Positions 24,726 through 33,700 of a stretch of 55,221 nucleotides of DNA are shown in pieces (position 1 is the stretch's first letter; each line of letters starts with the position of its first letter). Source of the stretch: Bacilli bacterium. GTDB taxonomy: Bacteria; Bacillota_I; Bacilli_A; RFN20; CAG-826. Below the pieces are notes generated by a model. It did no database searches and was not told the DNA's origin. It saw only the letters and a list, made by a program, of their open reading frames with translations. A program made the position numbers and the translations under genes. Location: assembly GCA_017651565.1 (NCBI GenBank), contig JAGCCQ010000060.1, forward strand, positions 1 to 55,221, given 5' to 3'.

Positions 24726-25505
24726 TTAATCGTAATTTTCTAAGATGATATCAAATAATTTGCACATATTTTGGCTATCGGCTTGAGCAACTTCATATTC
24801 ACTAGTAACTGTGATATTGCTATTTGCTACATCTAATACCATCTCATTAATAGAGTGAACTTTTGAATCATTGCCTATATATGTGAATGCAAAATAAACT
24901 GCATCACCACTATCTGCTTTATAGCAACGTTGTGAATTGACTTTAGAATCATCAAACTTAGGGAACTTGCTAGATTTTAATTCGTGGAATTTATTGTTAA
25001 CTTGTGGTTCGCCATAAATATTCATGACTTCATTAGTAACTGAATAAGTTGATGCATTCTTAACATCTAGATTAACCATCTTACTAATAAAATCATCTGC
25101 GTTAGCGAAGGCATAAGTCATAGTGACTCTAACAAGATAATTAGTATTGTCTTGCTTATCACCAATAGCACAGAATGTAACCTTATCACTTGTATATTCT
25201 AAAGAAACAAGGCCGCTAATGTATTCAGTACCAGCAGTTAAACTCTTAGAAGCGATTAATTGTTCGTTTGCTAATGAACATAATTTTGTAAATGCTTTGC
25301 CAGATTCAGTCTCAAATATAGGATTGATCTGTGGAGTATTATCGACTGGTTGTTGTTCTTGTTCGTCATTATCTTTTTTGTGTGGACCGACGTAACCAGA
25401 GTTTTCACCCTCTTCTTCCTCTTCAATAGGAGCATCGTTGCCGCCACAAGCACCAAGAGCAAATAATAAACACATCATTGTGGCTAATCTATTAATTTTT
25501 TTCAT
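24726..25505 (-). CDS. Paralogous lipoprotein 1
   Basis: One of three tandem genes with the same ~190-residue domain. The 259 residues begin with a lipobox (LFALGACGG; Cys 20), an acidic linker (EEEEEGENSG and a Gln/Glu-rich part), then the shared domain: FTKLCSLANEQLIASKSLTA, YISGLVSLEYTSDKVTFCAI, NYLVRVTMTYAFANADDFIS and a strand-rich end. The order of shared landmarks equals that of the two upstream paralogues, but identity is only moderate. Function unknown; extracellular lipid-anchored. It has its own gap and terminator, so it may be a single-gene transcript. Confidence 0.75.
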   Translation of the reverse strand: MKKINRLATMMCLLFALGACGGNDAPIEEEEEGENSGYVGPHKKDNDEQEQQPVDNTPQINPIFETESGKAFTKLCSLANEQLIASKSLTAGTEYISGLVSLEYTSDKVTFCAIGDKQDNTNYLVRVTMTYAFANADDFISKMVNLDVKNASTYSVTNEVMNIYGEPQVNNKFHELKSSKFPKFDDSKVNSQRCYKADSGDAVYFAFTYIGNDSKVHSINEMVLDVANSNITVTSEYEVAQADSQNMCKLFDIILENYD

Positions 25506-25577
25506 AAAAATACCCTCTAGGATAATATAATTATCGCAAGAAAAATTCCATTTCGCAAAACATTAGTTACTTAAAAG

Positions 25578-25612
25578 TAAAAAAAGTTTGCTTTTACGGC
25601 AAACTTTTTAAA
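25578..25612 (-). terminator. Terminator after the 25626-26375 lipoprotein gene
   Basis: Stem AAAGTTTGC/GCAAACTTT with T-runs on both sides; same design as those of the neighbouring paralogues. Confidence 0.8.
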
Positions 25613-25625
25613 TTTAAAGTTATTT

Positions 25626-26375
25626 TTATTCTAAAATTAAGCCTATTAAATCATACATCTTCTTGCCAGTAGAAGGACTGATGTCGTAAATACCTTCAAC
25701 AATAAAATCCATTAATGTGTCGTCATACATCATTCCGTTAATAGAATGGAGTTGTGAATCATCACCAGAATAAGTAACTGATAAGTAAACTACAGAGCTA
25801 CCTTCTGCTCTATATGCAGTATGAGTGAAGACTCTTGATGCATCGTAGTGAGGAAGAATAGTTGATGCTAAATCGTCGAATTTGTCGTTAATTGCCTCGC
25901 TAGTATAGATAGCAAATACTTCAGAAATAACTGCAAATTTTGTTACAGCTTCATTTAGTTTTAAGTTGGTCATTTGGTAAATAAATGCATCAGTAGAATC
26001 AAACCTATGATTCATCGTAACTTTGACTATGTAGTTATATTCGTCTTGTTTATTACCTAAAGCACAATAAGTGACTTTGTATGAAGAATATTCAATAGAA
26101 GAAAGGCCGCTAATATAATTTAAACTTGTATTTAAATTCTTGCTATCAATCAGTTGTTTATTAGCTAATGAACATAGGCTGTTATAAGCAAGTTGAGAAT
26201 TGCCTTCAATATTAGAAGAATCAACTGTAGATCCTTCTTTTACTTCCTCTTCGTCATCCTTATGACTTACATACTCATCATTGTTAAAATTAATTACAAT
26301 TTTCTTATTGGTCTCGCAAGAACATGCTGTAAATAAAATACACATTAATGTGCCTATTGTTTTAATCTTTTTCAT
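25626..26375 (-). CDS. Paralogous lipoprotein 2
   Basis: Starting at 26375 (MKKIKTIGTLMCILFTACSC), 5 bases after a run of eight G, it has 249 residues. The signal peptide ends in TACSC, so lipidation is likely, though the exact Cys is ambiguous. After an acidic linker comes the shared domain (YNSLCSLANKQLIDSKNLNT, GLSSIEYSSYKVTYCALGNK, FIYQMTNLKL, DASRVFTHTAYRAEGSSVVY). The segment around DASRVFTHTAYRAEGSS is nearly identical in DNA to the next paralogue, which points to recent duplication or conversion. Confidence 0.75.
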   Translation of the reverse strand: MKKIKTIGTLMCILFTACSCETNKKIVINFNNDEYVSHKDDEEEVKEGSTVDSSNIEGNSQLAYNSLCSLANKQLIDSKNLNTSLNYISGLSSIEYSSYKVTYCALGNKQDEYNYIVKVTMNHRFDSTDAFIYQMTNLKLNEAVTKFAVISEVFAIYTSEAINDKFDDLASTILPHYDASRVFTHTAYRAEGSSVVYLSVTYSGDDSQLHSINGMMYDDTLMDFIVEGIYDISPSTGKKMYDLIGLILE

Positions 26376-26457
26376 ACTAAGCCCCCCCCAAGTAATCATC
26401 ATAGTTATTGTAAATATAATCTAAATTATAACAAATATTTTTTGGTCGGATTCTATA

Positions 26458-26495
26458 CAAAAAAGGTTCGCTTTTAACGGCGAACCTTATTTAAA
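26458..26495 (-). terminator. Terminator after the 26508-27338 gene
   Basis: Stem AAGGTTCGC/GCGAACCTT around a TTTTAACG-type loop, followed by T-rich sequence on the minus strand. Confidence 0.8.
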
Positions 26496-26507
26496 TTTTT
26501 TAATCAA

Positions 26508-27338
26508 TTATTCTAATTCTAAGATGATACCTAATAAGTCATACATCTTCTCACTAGTAGAAGGACTGATATCATAAAGACTTGCAACAGTGAAGTCCGA
26601 TGATGTCTCATTATACATCATTTCGTTAGTAGAATGGAGTTGTGAATCATCACCAGCATAAGTGACTGAGAAGTAAGATACAGAGCTACCTTCTGCTCTA
26701 TATGCAGTATGAGTGAAGACTCTTGATGCATCGTAGTGAGGAAGAATGCTTGGAGCCAAATCGTCGAATTTGTTGTTAATAGATTCATCACTATAGATAT
26801 TTAAAACATCTGCAGAAACACCATAAGTTGATACAGCGCTACTTAATTTTAAGTTGGTCATTTGGTAAATAAATGCTTCAATACTACCAAAGTTATGAAT
26901 CATCGTAACTTTGACCATGTAGTTAAATTCATCTTGTTTATTACCTAAAGCACAATAAGTGACTTTGCTTGCAGTATATTCAATAGATGAAAGACCTTCG
27001 ACATATTCAAGAGAAGTATTTAAGTTCTTGTGTTCAATTAATTGCTTATTAGCCAATGCGCACAAATTCTTGTAAGCATCTGCTGCACTAGCTTCTTTTT
27101 CTTCAGCGTTATCTTCTTCTTCTCTTTTACCCAGACCACTTCTATATTCAGGAGTAAAAGCTTCTCTATTAACCAAGATAACAATACCAGTGATAGCTGC
27201 AATTAAAGCCATGATAATACCAGTATCTCTGAATGTCTTCTTGATACTTACCTTATCATTGTCCTCTTCTTGATTTGGACCTTTTTTATTATCCTTAATT
27301 TCTAATTCGTCTTTTTCTTTTTTATTCTTTTTACCCAT
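26508..27338 (-). CDS. Paralogous protein 3, membrane-anchored instead of lipidated
   Basis: This 276-residue paralogue has no lipobox. A charged cytoplasmic N-terminus of ~38 residues (MGKKNKKEKDELEIKDNKKG) is followed by a single helix TGIIMALIAAITGIVILVNR (about 38-57), an acidic linker and the shared domain (YKNLCALANKQLIEHKNLNT, GLSSIEYTASKVTYCALGNK, DASRVFTHTAYRAEGSSVSY). The domain should still face outside (type II topology). The swap from lipoprotein to transmembrane anchor within a tandem family suggests that surface display is what matters. AAGGA lies before the ATG. Confidence 0.75.
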   Translation of the reverse strand: MGKKNKKEKDELEIKDNKKGPNQEEDNDKVSIKKTFRDTGIIMALIAAITGIVILVNREAFTPEYRSGLGKREEEDNAEEKEASAADAYKNLCALANKQLIEHKNLNTSLEYVEGLSSIEYTASKVTYCALGNKQDEFNYMVKVTMIHNFGSIEAFIYQMTNLKLSSAVSTYGVSADVLNIYSDESINNKFDDLAPSILPHYDASRVFTHTAYRAEGSSVSYFSVTYAGDDSQLHSTNEMMYNETSSDFTVASLYDISPSTSEKMYDLLGIILELE

Positions 27339-27424
27339 AGATTTAAGAATCCTTAACTTTATTATATAAAAATAGAAAAAATATTCCTATTTTTTTAATA
27401 AATATTGTCAAAAAAGTTTATTTG

Positions 27425-27847
27425 TCAGTTACAAAGTGGTCTTTGAAGTAATTTTAATATTAAATCTGGTTCCTTATCAATAAGACGAATCATATTATCA
27501 AAAATTCTATCTTGAATTGCACCATTTTCATATCTTGCTATAGTTTTTTTTCCACAGCCAATTCTTTCAGCTAATTGAGTTTGAGTAAGATGATTTCTTT
27601 TCCTTATCGCAATTATTTCTTCCGTTGTTAATAAACCGACTTTTCTTTTGTATGAATCCAATCTTCTAATATCATTTTTTCTTCCAACTCGGACTGGATA
27701 AACAGGCCCGCCACAGTTCTTGCAGCGACAGCATATAAAGGAATACTTAACATCAACACCACGAATTTTACTCGACACTTCTACTTCGAAAGTATCATAA
27801 TCAACATCTTTATAACATTGTTCACAAAAAGGTAATAATTTCTTCAT
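27425..27847 (-). CDS. MqsA-type antitoxin with zinc finger and HTH
   Basis: Starting at 27847 (MKKLLPFCEQCYK), 8 bases after GGAGG, it has 140 residues. The N-terminal half has two CxxC pairs (CEQC, CKNC, plus CCRC) that bind zinc, and the second half is an XRE-like HTH: LTTEEIIAIRKRNHLTQTQL, AERIGCGKKTIARYENGA. This is the MqsA/YgiT plan: the zinc domain neutralises the toxin and the HTH represses the operon. It follows the toxin gene with overlapping or near-overlapping ends, the usual toxin-first order of this family. Confidence 0.88.
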   Translation of the reverse strand: MKKLLPFCEQCYKDVDYDTFEVEVSSKIRGVDVKYSFICCRCKNCGGPVYPVRVGRKNDIRRLDSYKRKVGLLTTEEIIAIRKRNHLTQTQLAERIGCGKKTIARYENGAIQDRIFDNMIRLIDKEPDLILKLLQRPLCN

Positions 27848-27861
27848 TTTACATTCCTCCA

Positions 27862-28199
27862 TTAGTGTATCTTATATATCAACAGCCTGGTTTTATGATT
27901 AAGAACTTTTAATTTAATGTATACTTTTACTTTCAAACCTTTCACATATTTTAAAAAATCCAGCAAAGATGCTTAAATCTTTCGTTATTATAATCATCAA
28001 CAGGTCCTTTGATTAAATCTTTTTCGGTTAGCGTTTTGACTATATCTTTCACATCTCGCTCGTATAGTCCATATTTATCCATAAATTCCAAACTTTCTAT
28101 TGCATAAAACGGATATTTATAGATTTCCATTTTCTCATAACTTATTTTTCCTATTATTTTTATTACTTCTTTTATTGTTAAATTTTCTTTTTCCTCCAT
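27862..28199 (-). pseudogene. MqsR-type toxin, frameshifted
   Basis: The open frame from ATG at 28199 gives 82 residues (MEEKENLTIKEVIKIIGKIS, then LYERDVKDIVKTLTEKDLIK and GPVDDYNNERFKHLCWIF) that match the first two thirds of Firmicutes MqsR-family mRNA interferases. It stops at a run of six T. In the next frame the sequence continues LKYVKGLKVKVYIKLKVLNH and ends KTRLLIYKIH at a TAA (27862-27864) that overlaps the antitoxin region. One missing T (or a -1 slip) restores a 112-residue protein of family length, with the typical YIKLK strand. So the toxin is probably inactive, slip-expressed or affected by a sequencing error. Confidence 0.82.
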
Positions 28200-28306
28200 G
28201 TAGGTTCCTTTCCTACAAAAGTATCATATGGTACTTTTATATAATTGTCAACATTGCTTGAGTTTCTTATAAATCTAATTTTTTGCTTATATCTTTTTTT
28301 CAACAC
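28178..28306 (-). CDS. Possible 42-residue basic leader ORF before the toxin
   Basis: AAGGAGG is followed 2 bases later by GTG-TTG and an open frame (LKKRYKQKIRFIRNSSNVDN) that crosses the toxin promoter and ends inside the toxin gene. The ribosome site is strong but the frame covers a regulatory region and has no recognised homologue; it may be a gene remnant. Confidence 0.2.
   Translation of the reverse strand: MLKKRYKQKIRFIRNSSNVDNYIKVPYDTFVGKEPTWRKKKI
28217..28251 (-). promoter_or_regulatory. Toxin-antitoxin promoter and operator
   Basis: Minus strand: TTGACA (28246-28251), 17-base spacer, TATGAT (28223-28228). A 22-bp near-perfect palindrome, AAAAGTA-CATATG-TACTTTT with one mismatched pair (28217-28238), covers the -10 box, where the HTH of the antitoxin would bind to repress the operon. 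AGGAAAGG before the toxin ATG is the ribosome site. Confidence 0.85.
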
Positions 28307-28368
28307 TTCCTCCTTACTTATATAGAGGGGCTTTTTTGAAAAAGTTGATAAAATTTCTTACCAAAAAT

Positions 28369-28396
28369 AAAAAGACTGTCACAAGACAGTCAAATT
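28369..28396 (-). terminator. Terminator of gpsA
   Basis: Stem GACTGTC/GACAGTC with TTGT loop, followed by TTTTTATTTTT on the minus strand. Nothing else is seen between it and the toxin leader apart from the possible small ORF. Confidence 0.88.
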
Positions 28397-28413
28397 TGTA
28401 GTTTTTTAAAATG

Positions 28414-29403
28414 TTATTCGCTTGTTAATCTTCTATTTAATAATTTAACAACAGCTTCTTTAGGATCCATATTACCGTAAATTACGGAGTATACGCCTTC
28501 AACGATAGGCATATCGACATTATATCTATCTCTAAGTTCTTTTGCTGCCATAAGAGCGTTTAAGCCCTCAACAACCATGCCAATCTCTTTAAGAGTTTCA
28601 TTAAGAGATTTGCCTTGACCTAATAATACACCAGCGTTATGGTTACGGGAGAATTGACTTGTTGCAGTAACAACAATATCTCCAATACCAGTTAAGCCAT
28701 AGAATGTATCCTTTTTGCATCCCATTGCTTCACCTAATCTAATCATTTCAGTAAGGCCTCTAGTGATTAAAGCTGCTTTAGCGTTATCGCCATATCCCAT
28801 ACCTTCAGACATACCACATGCTAAAGCCATAATGTTTTTTAAAGCACCTGCTACTTCAGCACCTTTAATATCATCATTAGAGTAAACTCTAAGTACTTCG
28901 TTATTTATTTCATCTCTAACTTGATTAGCAACATTAATATCTTCACATGCAGCAACAATTAAAGTAGGCAATCCTTTAGCCACTTCTTCTGCGTGAGTTG
29001 GTCCAGATAAACAAACAACTTTATAGTCATTGCCCACTACATCATGAATAACTTCAGACATAGTTAACATAGTATCTTTTTCAATACCTTTTGCGACTGT
29101 AATAATGATTTGATTCTTAGTAAGTAAATCTTTCACTCTTTCAGCTGTACTTCTTACATAAATTGAAGGAGTAGCCACTATAATATAGTCTTTATTCTTG
29201 ATGACAAAAGCTTCATCAGTAGAGAATTCAATTTTATCGTTAATAATTGATCCAGGAAGATGCTTATGAACTCTCTCAGTAGTAAGCTTTTCAACTTCTT
29301 CCTTTACAGGTGACCATACAGCAACATGGTGTCCCATATTTTCTAGCATATTAGCTAATGCTGTTCCCCAGGTACCTGCTCCTAAAATACCAAATGTTTT
29401 CAT
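28414..29403 (-). CDS. gpsA: Glycerol-3-phosphate dehydrogenase (NAD(P)+)
   Basis: Reduces dihydroxyacetone phosphate to sn-glycerol 3-phosphate, the backbone for membrane phospholipids. The 329 residues start with the dinucleotide motif GILGAGTWGTALANMLENMG, then the substrate-domain signatures VAKGIEKDTM, CLSGPTHAEEVAKG, GAEVAGALKNIMALACGMSE with its catalytic Lys, LTGIGDIVVTATSQFSRNHN and VVEGLNALMAAKEL. Length and order are standard. There is no ribosome site; TAATAT ends 9 bases before the ATG after a good TTGACC box, so the message is probably leaderless. Confidence 0.97.
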   Translation of the reverse strand: MKTFGILGAGTWGTALANMLENMGHHVAVWSPVKEEVEKLTTERVHKHLPGSIINDKIEFSTDEAFVIKNKDYIIVATPSIYVRSTAERVKDLLTKNQIIITVAKGIEKDTMLTMSEVIHDVVGNDYKVVCLSGPTHAEEVAKGLPTLIVAACEDINVANQVRDEINNEVLRVYSNDDIKGAEVAGALKNIMALACGMSEGMGYGDNAKAALITRGLTEMIRLGEAMGCKKDTFYGLTGIGDIVVTATSQFSRNHNAGVLLGQGKSLNETLKEIGMVVEGLNALMAAKELRDRYNVDMPIVEGVYSVIYGNMDPKEAVVKLLNRRLTSE

Positions 29404-29412
29404 ACTTTAGAT

Positions 29413-29441
29413 ATATTAAGGGTTATTAAAAATAAGGTCAA
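29413..29441 (-). promoter_or_regulatory. Promoter of gpsA (leaderless)
   Basis: TTGACC (29436-29441), 17-base spacer, TAATAT (29413-29418) on the minus strand, with 9 bases (ATCTAAAGT) to the ATG. Transcription should start about 2-3 bases before the start codon. Confidence 0.7.
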
Positions 29442-29477
29442 CACGAAAAAAAACTTTAACAATATGGCCTAGTTTTT

Positions 29478-29507
29478 TTCATACTTTTTTATTAAAAATG
29501 ATATGAT
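29478..29507 (+). promoter_or_regulatory. Promoter of the DUF6273 lipoprotein gene
   Basis: TATGAT at 29502-29507 with TTCATA 18 bases upstream (29478-29483). The leader has AAGGGGC 9 bases before the ATG at 29533. It is divergent from the gpsA promoter. Confidence 0.5.
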
Positions 29508-29532
29508 ATTTAATAATTAAGGGGCACTAATT

Positions 29533-30636
29533 ATGAAATTAAGTAAAAGAATTATTTTTGCATTAACAAGTGTTGCTACTATAGCTTCTTTAATGGGGTG
29601 CGGAGAAAAAAAGCAAGACGATCAAAAAAATGAAGAAAATAATACTTCTATAAATAAAGAAGATAATTCATCAAATGAAAATCAAAATAATAATTCATCT
29701 CCAGAAAATAATAATCAAACACCTGAGAATAACAATGAAACTAAGAATTATAAAAGAGAAGGGAAAAAGATATATTTTGGAACATATCCTCAAAACCATG
29801 TTACTGATGAAAATAAAATCTCTTTATTGAATTCAAAAGCAGGTTCTATTCCAACATCATCTTCTAGTGGTGATTGGAATTCATTTAAATACTATAATGA
29901 AGGAAATGTAGAAAGTTATACATTCTATAAAGATGTAGATATAGATAATGATGGATCTTTAGATTATAGAGGAATCTATTTTACTAAATATAGACCAAAT
30001 TTCTACACTAACTCTTCTCCATTAGAAGCAAATGCTTCACAAAATGACTTTGGATATAAAGCAAATACAGTTCACTGGTTTAGTTTTGACTCTATTGAAT
30101 GGAATATATTAAAAGATGAAAATGGAAAAGCATTTTTAGTTTCTAATGTCGTACTAGATAATCAAGCCTATTATCCAACTGAAGAAAAAAATAAATTTGA
30201 TCATAACCAAGGAAATGGTTTCGCTAATAATTATCAGCTATCTAATTTAAGAATATTCTTAAATGATACTTTCTATGCAACTGCATTTGCATCAGAAGAA
30301 AAAGAAATTATAGAATCCACTAATGTTGATAACACTAATAAATCAGATGTAGAAAACCCATATGTATGTTCTAATACAGAAGACAAAATATTTTTGTTAT
30401 CAGAATCTGAAACTATTAATTACTTAAAAAATAAAGAAGATAGAGAAGTTAAAGGAAGTGACTATTCGAAATCTCAAGGACTTATAGGTACTGATTCTTC
30501 TTGCTACTGGTGGTTACGTACACCAATGTTTAATAACGCTAGTCGTTTTACACTTGTTGATATTGATGGAAATGTAGATAAAGGGGGCGTAGGTTCTAAC
30601 TATGGAGTTCGCCCAGCTTGTTATATTTCTTTATAG
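29533..30636 (+). CDS. Lipoprotein with C-terminal DUF6273 domain
   Basis: Signal peptide II with lipobox SLMGCG (Cys 23), then a spacer of Asn/Glu/Ser repeats (about 27-73) that would hold the domain away from the membrane. The rest is DUF6273-like: GKKIYFGTYPQNHV, WFSFDSIEWNILKDENGKAF, LVSNVVLDNQAY, LRIFLNDTFYATAFASEEKE, KIFLLSESETINYL and YWWLRTPMFNNASRF followed by GVRPACYISL. That domain is common in gut Firmicutes surface proteins and its role is unknown. The 367-residue protein is a single-gene transcript. Confidence 0.85.
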   Translation: MKLSKRIIFALTSVATIASLMGCGEKKQDDQKNEENNTSINKEDNSSNENQNNNSSPENNNQTPENNNETKNYKREGKKIYFGTYPQNHVTDENKISLLNSKAGSIPTSSSSGDWNSFKYYNEGNVESYTFYKDVDIDNDGSLDYRGIYFTKYRPNFYTNSSPLEANASQNDFGYKANTVHWFSFDSIEWNILKDENGKAFLVSNVVLDNQAYYPTEEKNKFDHNQGNGFANNYQLSNLRIFLNDTFYATAFASEEKEIIESTNVDNTNKSDVENPYVCSNTEDKIFLLSESETINYLKNKEDREVKGSDYSKSQGLIGTDSSCYWWLRTPMFNNASRFTLVDIDGNVDKGGVGSNYGVRPACYISL

Positions 30637-30673
30637 TCTCAAATAAGTTTCATCATTAATAAACTATGAATAT

Positions 30674-30708
30674 AAAAACCAAAATCCAAGTCATGAATTT
30701 TGGTTTTT
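30674..30708. terminator. Bidirectional terminator between convergent genes
   Basis: Inverted repeat AAAAACCAAAAT / ATTTTGGTTTTT, with T-run on the plus strand and A-run before it, serving the DUF6273 gene and the large surface-protein gene. Confidence 0.85.
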
Positions 30709-30734
30709 CTTTTTATTATTTAACTTTTTAGAGA

Positions 30735-33700
30735 TTATGCTCTCTTTTTCTTTTTCATTAAGTAGAATGCACTTAATGCACCACCACCTAATGTGCAAAC
30801 TAAGAATAAGATAATTAATGAACTATCATCGTCAGCAGAGAGAACATCACCACTTACGCCTGTTTTTCTTAATGATGCGAATGGTTCGTCATTACCATAA
30901 GTGAATACTTGACCATTTGCAGTAGCCCAGTTATTTAATCTAGCACGTGCAGGTGCAAAATCATCTGCATATTGGAATACATTCTTTTCAGCATCACTTA
31001 ATTCTGAGTATGCAATCTTTAAGAACGCATAGTTTTCTGAACATTCTGGAGTTTCATTATCACCAGCATAATAGTCATCATTCATCTTGAGCCAATCATT
31101 TGTGAATGAAACAACATTATCTTTAACAGCGGAGCCATCCATCTTGAATAATGCAATATGCGAAATATTTGCTGAATAACCACCATAAGTAGCAAACCTA
31201 GGATCGTTACCACTATTGTAGTTATAAGCTAATACTCTATCTGTTCCACTTAAAGTAGCAGACATAACATTAGATGAGAAACTAAAGCTCCACCAAGAAG
31301 CATCGCCAAATGATGCAGAGTCATTAAGATGGTTATCACCATTATTTGTATATCCAGTTAAATATTTAGAATTGCCTAAGTCATAGAAAGCGTATTGACC
31401 TTCAGCATTCTTTAATAAAGTAAATCTAGATGCACCAACCAATGTAGGAGCTGTATCAGCAACTCTAGTTGCGTCAGTGCTCATAACGCTAGAAGCTTCG
31501 ACTGCGTTACGATAAGTTTTTGCACCACTAGTATCAGCAGTTTCGCCCATTAATCTATATGTAGGATTTGTTGTATCAACACCAACAACATAAGTTGCAC
31601 CAACTTCTAAATCATCAGCACTAGTTACTTTTGTAAATCCTGAGAATACATTAACAGAAATTGGATAGCTTCCTGTTGCAATGCTATTATCCTCGTTAAC
31701 ATAGCTAACTGTAACTTCAGTATTTTCACTAGTAAGAGTAGCACCGTTTTCAGGTGAGAATGTACATTGAGAAACTTCAATATCGTATTCATTGTTACCG
31801 CTATCATATGCTTTAACAATGACACCGCTAACATCCAAATTATCACCTACAAAGTATGATGTCTTAACACCATTAGTTGTTGTATCAATTGATAAAGAAA
31901 CCATAGTAGGTGCATAAATGTTCATGCCAGTAATTTCAACATCATCATAATTTTGATATGAAACAATTAAGACAGCTTCTGAAGTAACAATACTTGTTTC
32001 AAGAGTCCAAGTAACACCAGTAGTAATTGGATCATGAGTTCCATCTGTATAATCAATTTGTGCTACAAAGCCTGCATCTGCTGCTGCTTGAGCATCAAAA
32101 GTAGTACCTTTTAAAACATTTTTAATTGCGTTAGTTGTATCAACTGAGAAACCTGAAATTTCTTTTGCGGTTTCAACTTGAATCATTGCTGTTCTGTTAC
32201 CAGCATCAGCACTTCCATAAGTTCTCCAGTCAGAGCCATTGTAACTACAAAGATATCTATTGTTATCATCACTATCTTTACCAACAAAATTGTAAGAACC
32301 ATATAATTCAAGCGGCTCATTATTAACTGTCTTTGTGACTTTAGTATCATCAACTTTCCATTGATAATCTTTTCCGTTAGCACCCCAAGAAACAGTATTT
32401 CCTGATCCAGGATGATACAAACCTTTAGTTCCTTCTAAATTAGTGATTGTATAAGTATCATCACCAACAAGAGTAAATAAGAAAATTGAAGCACTGCCCT
32501 TTGCACTTACAGCAGCTGGTTTTGCACTTGCACCAGCATTATCAATATTCATGTAAAGGGGATCGGATTCAGCAGAAGTTTGCTCAAAAATATATTTTCT
32601 ACCACTTAAATGATAAGTATCTTTAATTCCAGCATCTTCAACACTAACTTCAAAAGTTAAATACTCCGTTTCTCCTTTGAATGTTGCATAAACTTCTAAA
32701 GTTTTTGTTCCTTCAGTCACGCCCATATCAGCTGGAGTGTTATAGTTGTAACTCCAAGTAGACTTACTTGTAACATCTTCTAAAGATTCATCCATATAAA
32801 TAGCAGTGACTGTAATTCCAGAAGGATTCCATGCTTCATTGGTTAAGTACGAAGTTTTTGTAAGAGAACCAGAAACCATAATACAATCAAGTTCTTTTGC
32901 ACTTGGATCAACTAAGTTAACAAGTTGATTTCCTTGAATAAACTCATAAACATCGCCATATTTAGTTAAATTACCATGAAGAATTACAATATCCCCTACT
33001 TTAATCGAGTCTTCAGAATTAATAGGGAAGCCTTCAGTGCCTACAGTTCTATAACCACGTAATTGTTGGCTTGTTGTTGTTCCATCATCGCTAATATCGA
33101 AAGTAATATTTTGATAACCAGAATCATAAGCGGTAACAATTTTAGAAACAATGCCTTTAGCATATACATCGTTAACCCCATCGTTTGTATCGATTGCCAA
33201 TTTTGCATCAGCAACTGTATATGGATCTCCTGAAGTACCTGAATGAGTTAAAACACCGAAGTTTACAGTTCCCGCAGAAGAATCTGTATAGTTTGTTCCG
33301 TCTCCAATAGCAGTGACTGAAACATTATGCGTAATTCCTGCTTCAAGAGTTCCGAGAGCATAAGGCGAAGTAGCATTGTGCACAACACTTCCTCCATCAA
33401 GAACTAAGTCATAGCTCTCTGCGTGTTCAACATCAGCCCAAGTAATTTGATTATTTGTTTTATCATATACAGGTGAAGGTGTTGCAAGTTTAGTAGAATC
33501 ACCAGTTGATACAGGAAGTAGCCAAACATTCTTTTGTCCGCTTGCATAAGACCCAAAGTTTAAACTATTACCGCTATTCTTTTGTAAAACATAATTATTA
33601 ACTTTTAGTTGAATCAAACCGCTAACATTTGAAGCAGTCCATGTATCTTCTTCTGCTTGAATATTAACCTTTCCATTGTTTTTGGAAGAAGCTAAAGTCA

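Noticed and set aside
30735-30900. LPxTG sortase signal in the surface protein
   Set aside because: LRKTG is not a standard motif and lies more than ten residues from the membrane helix.
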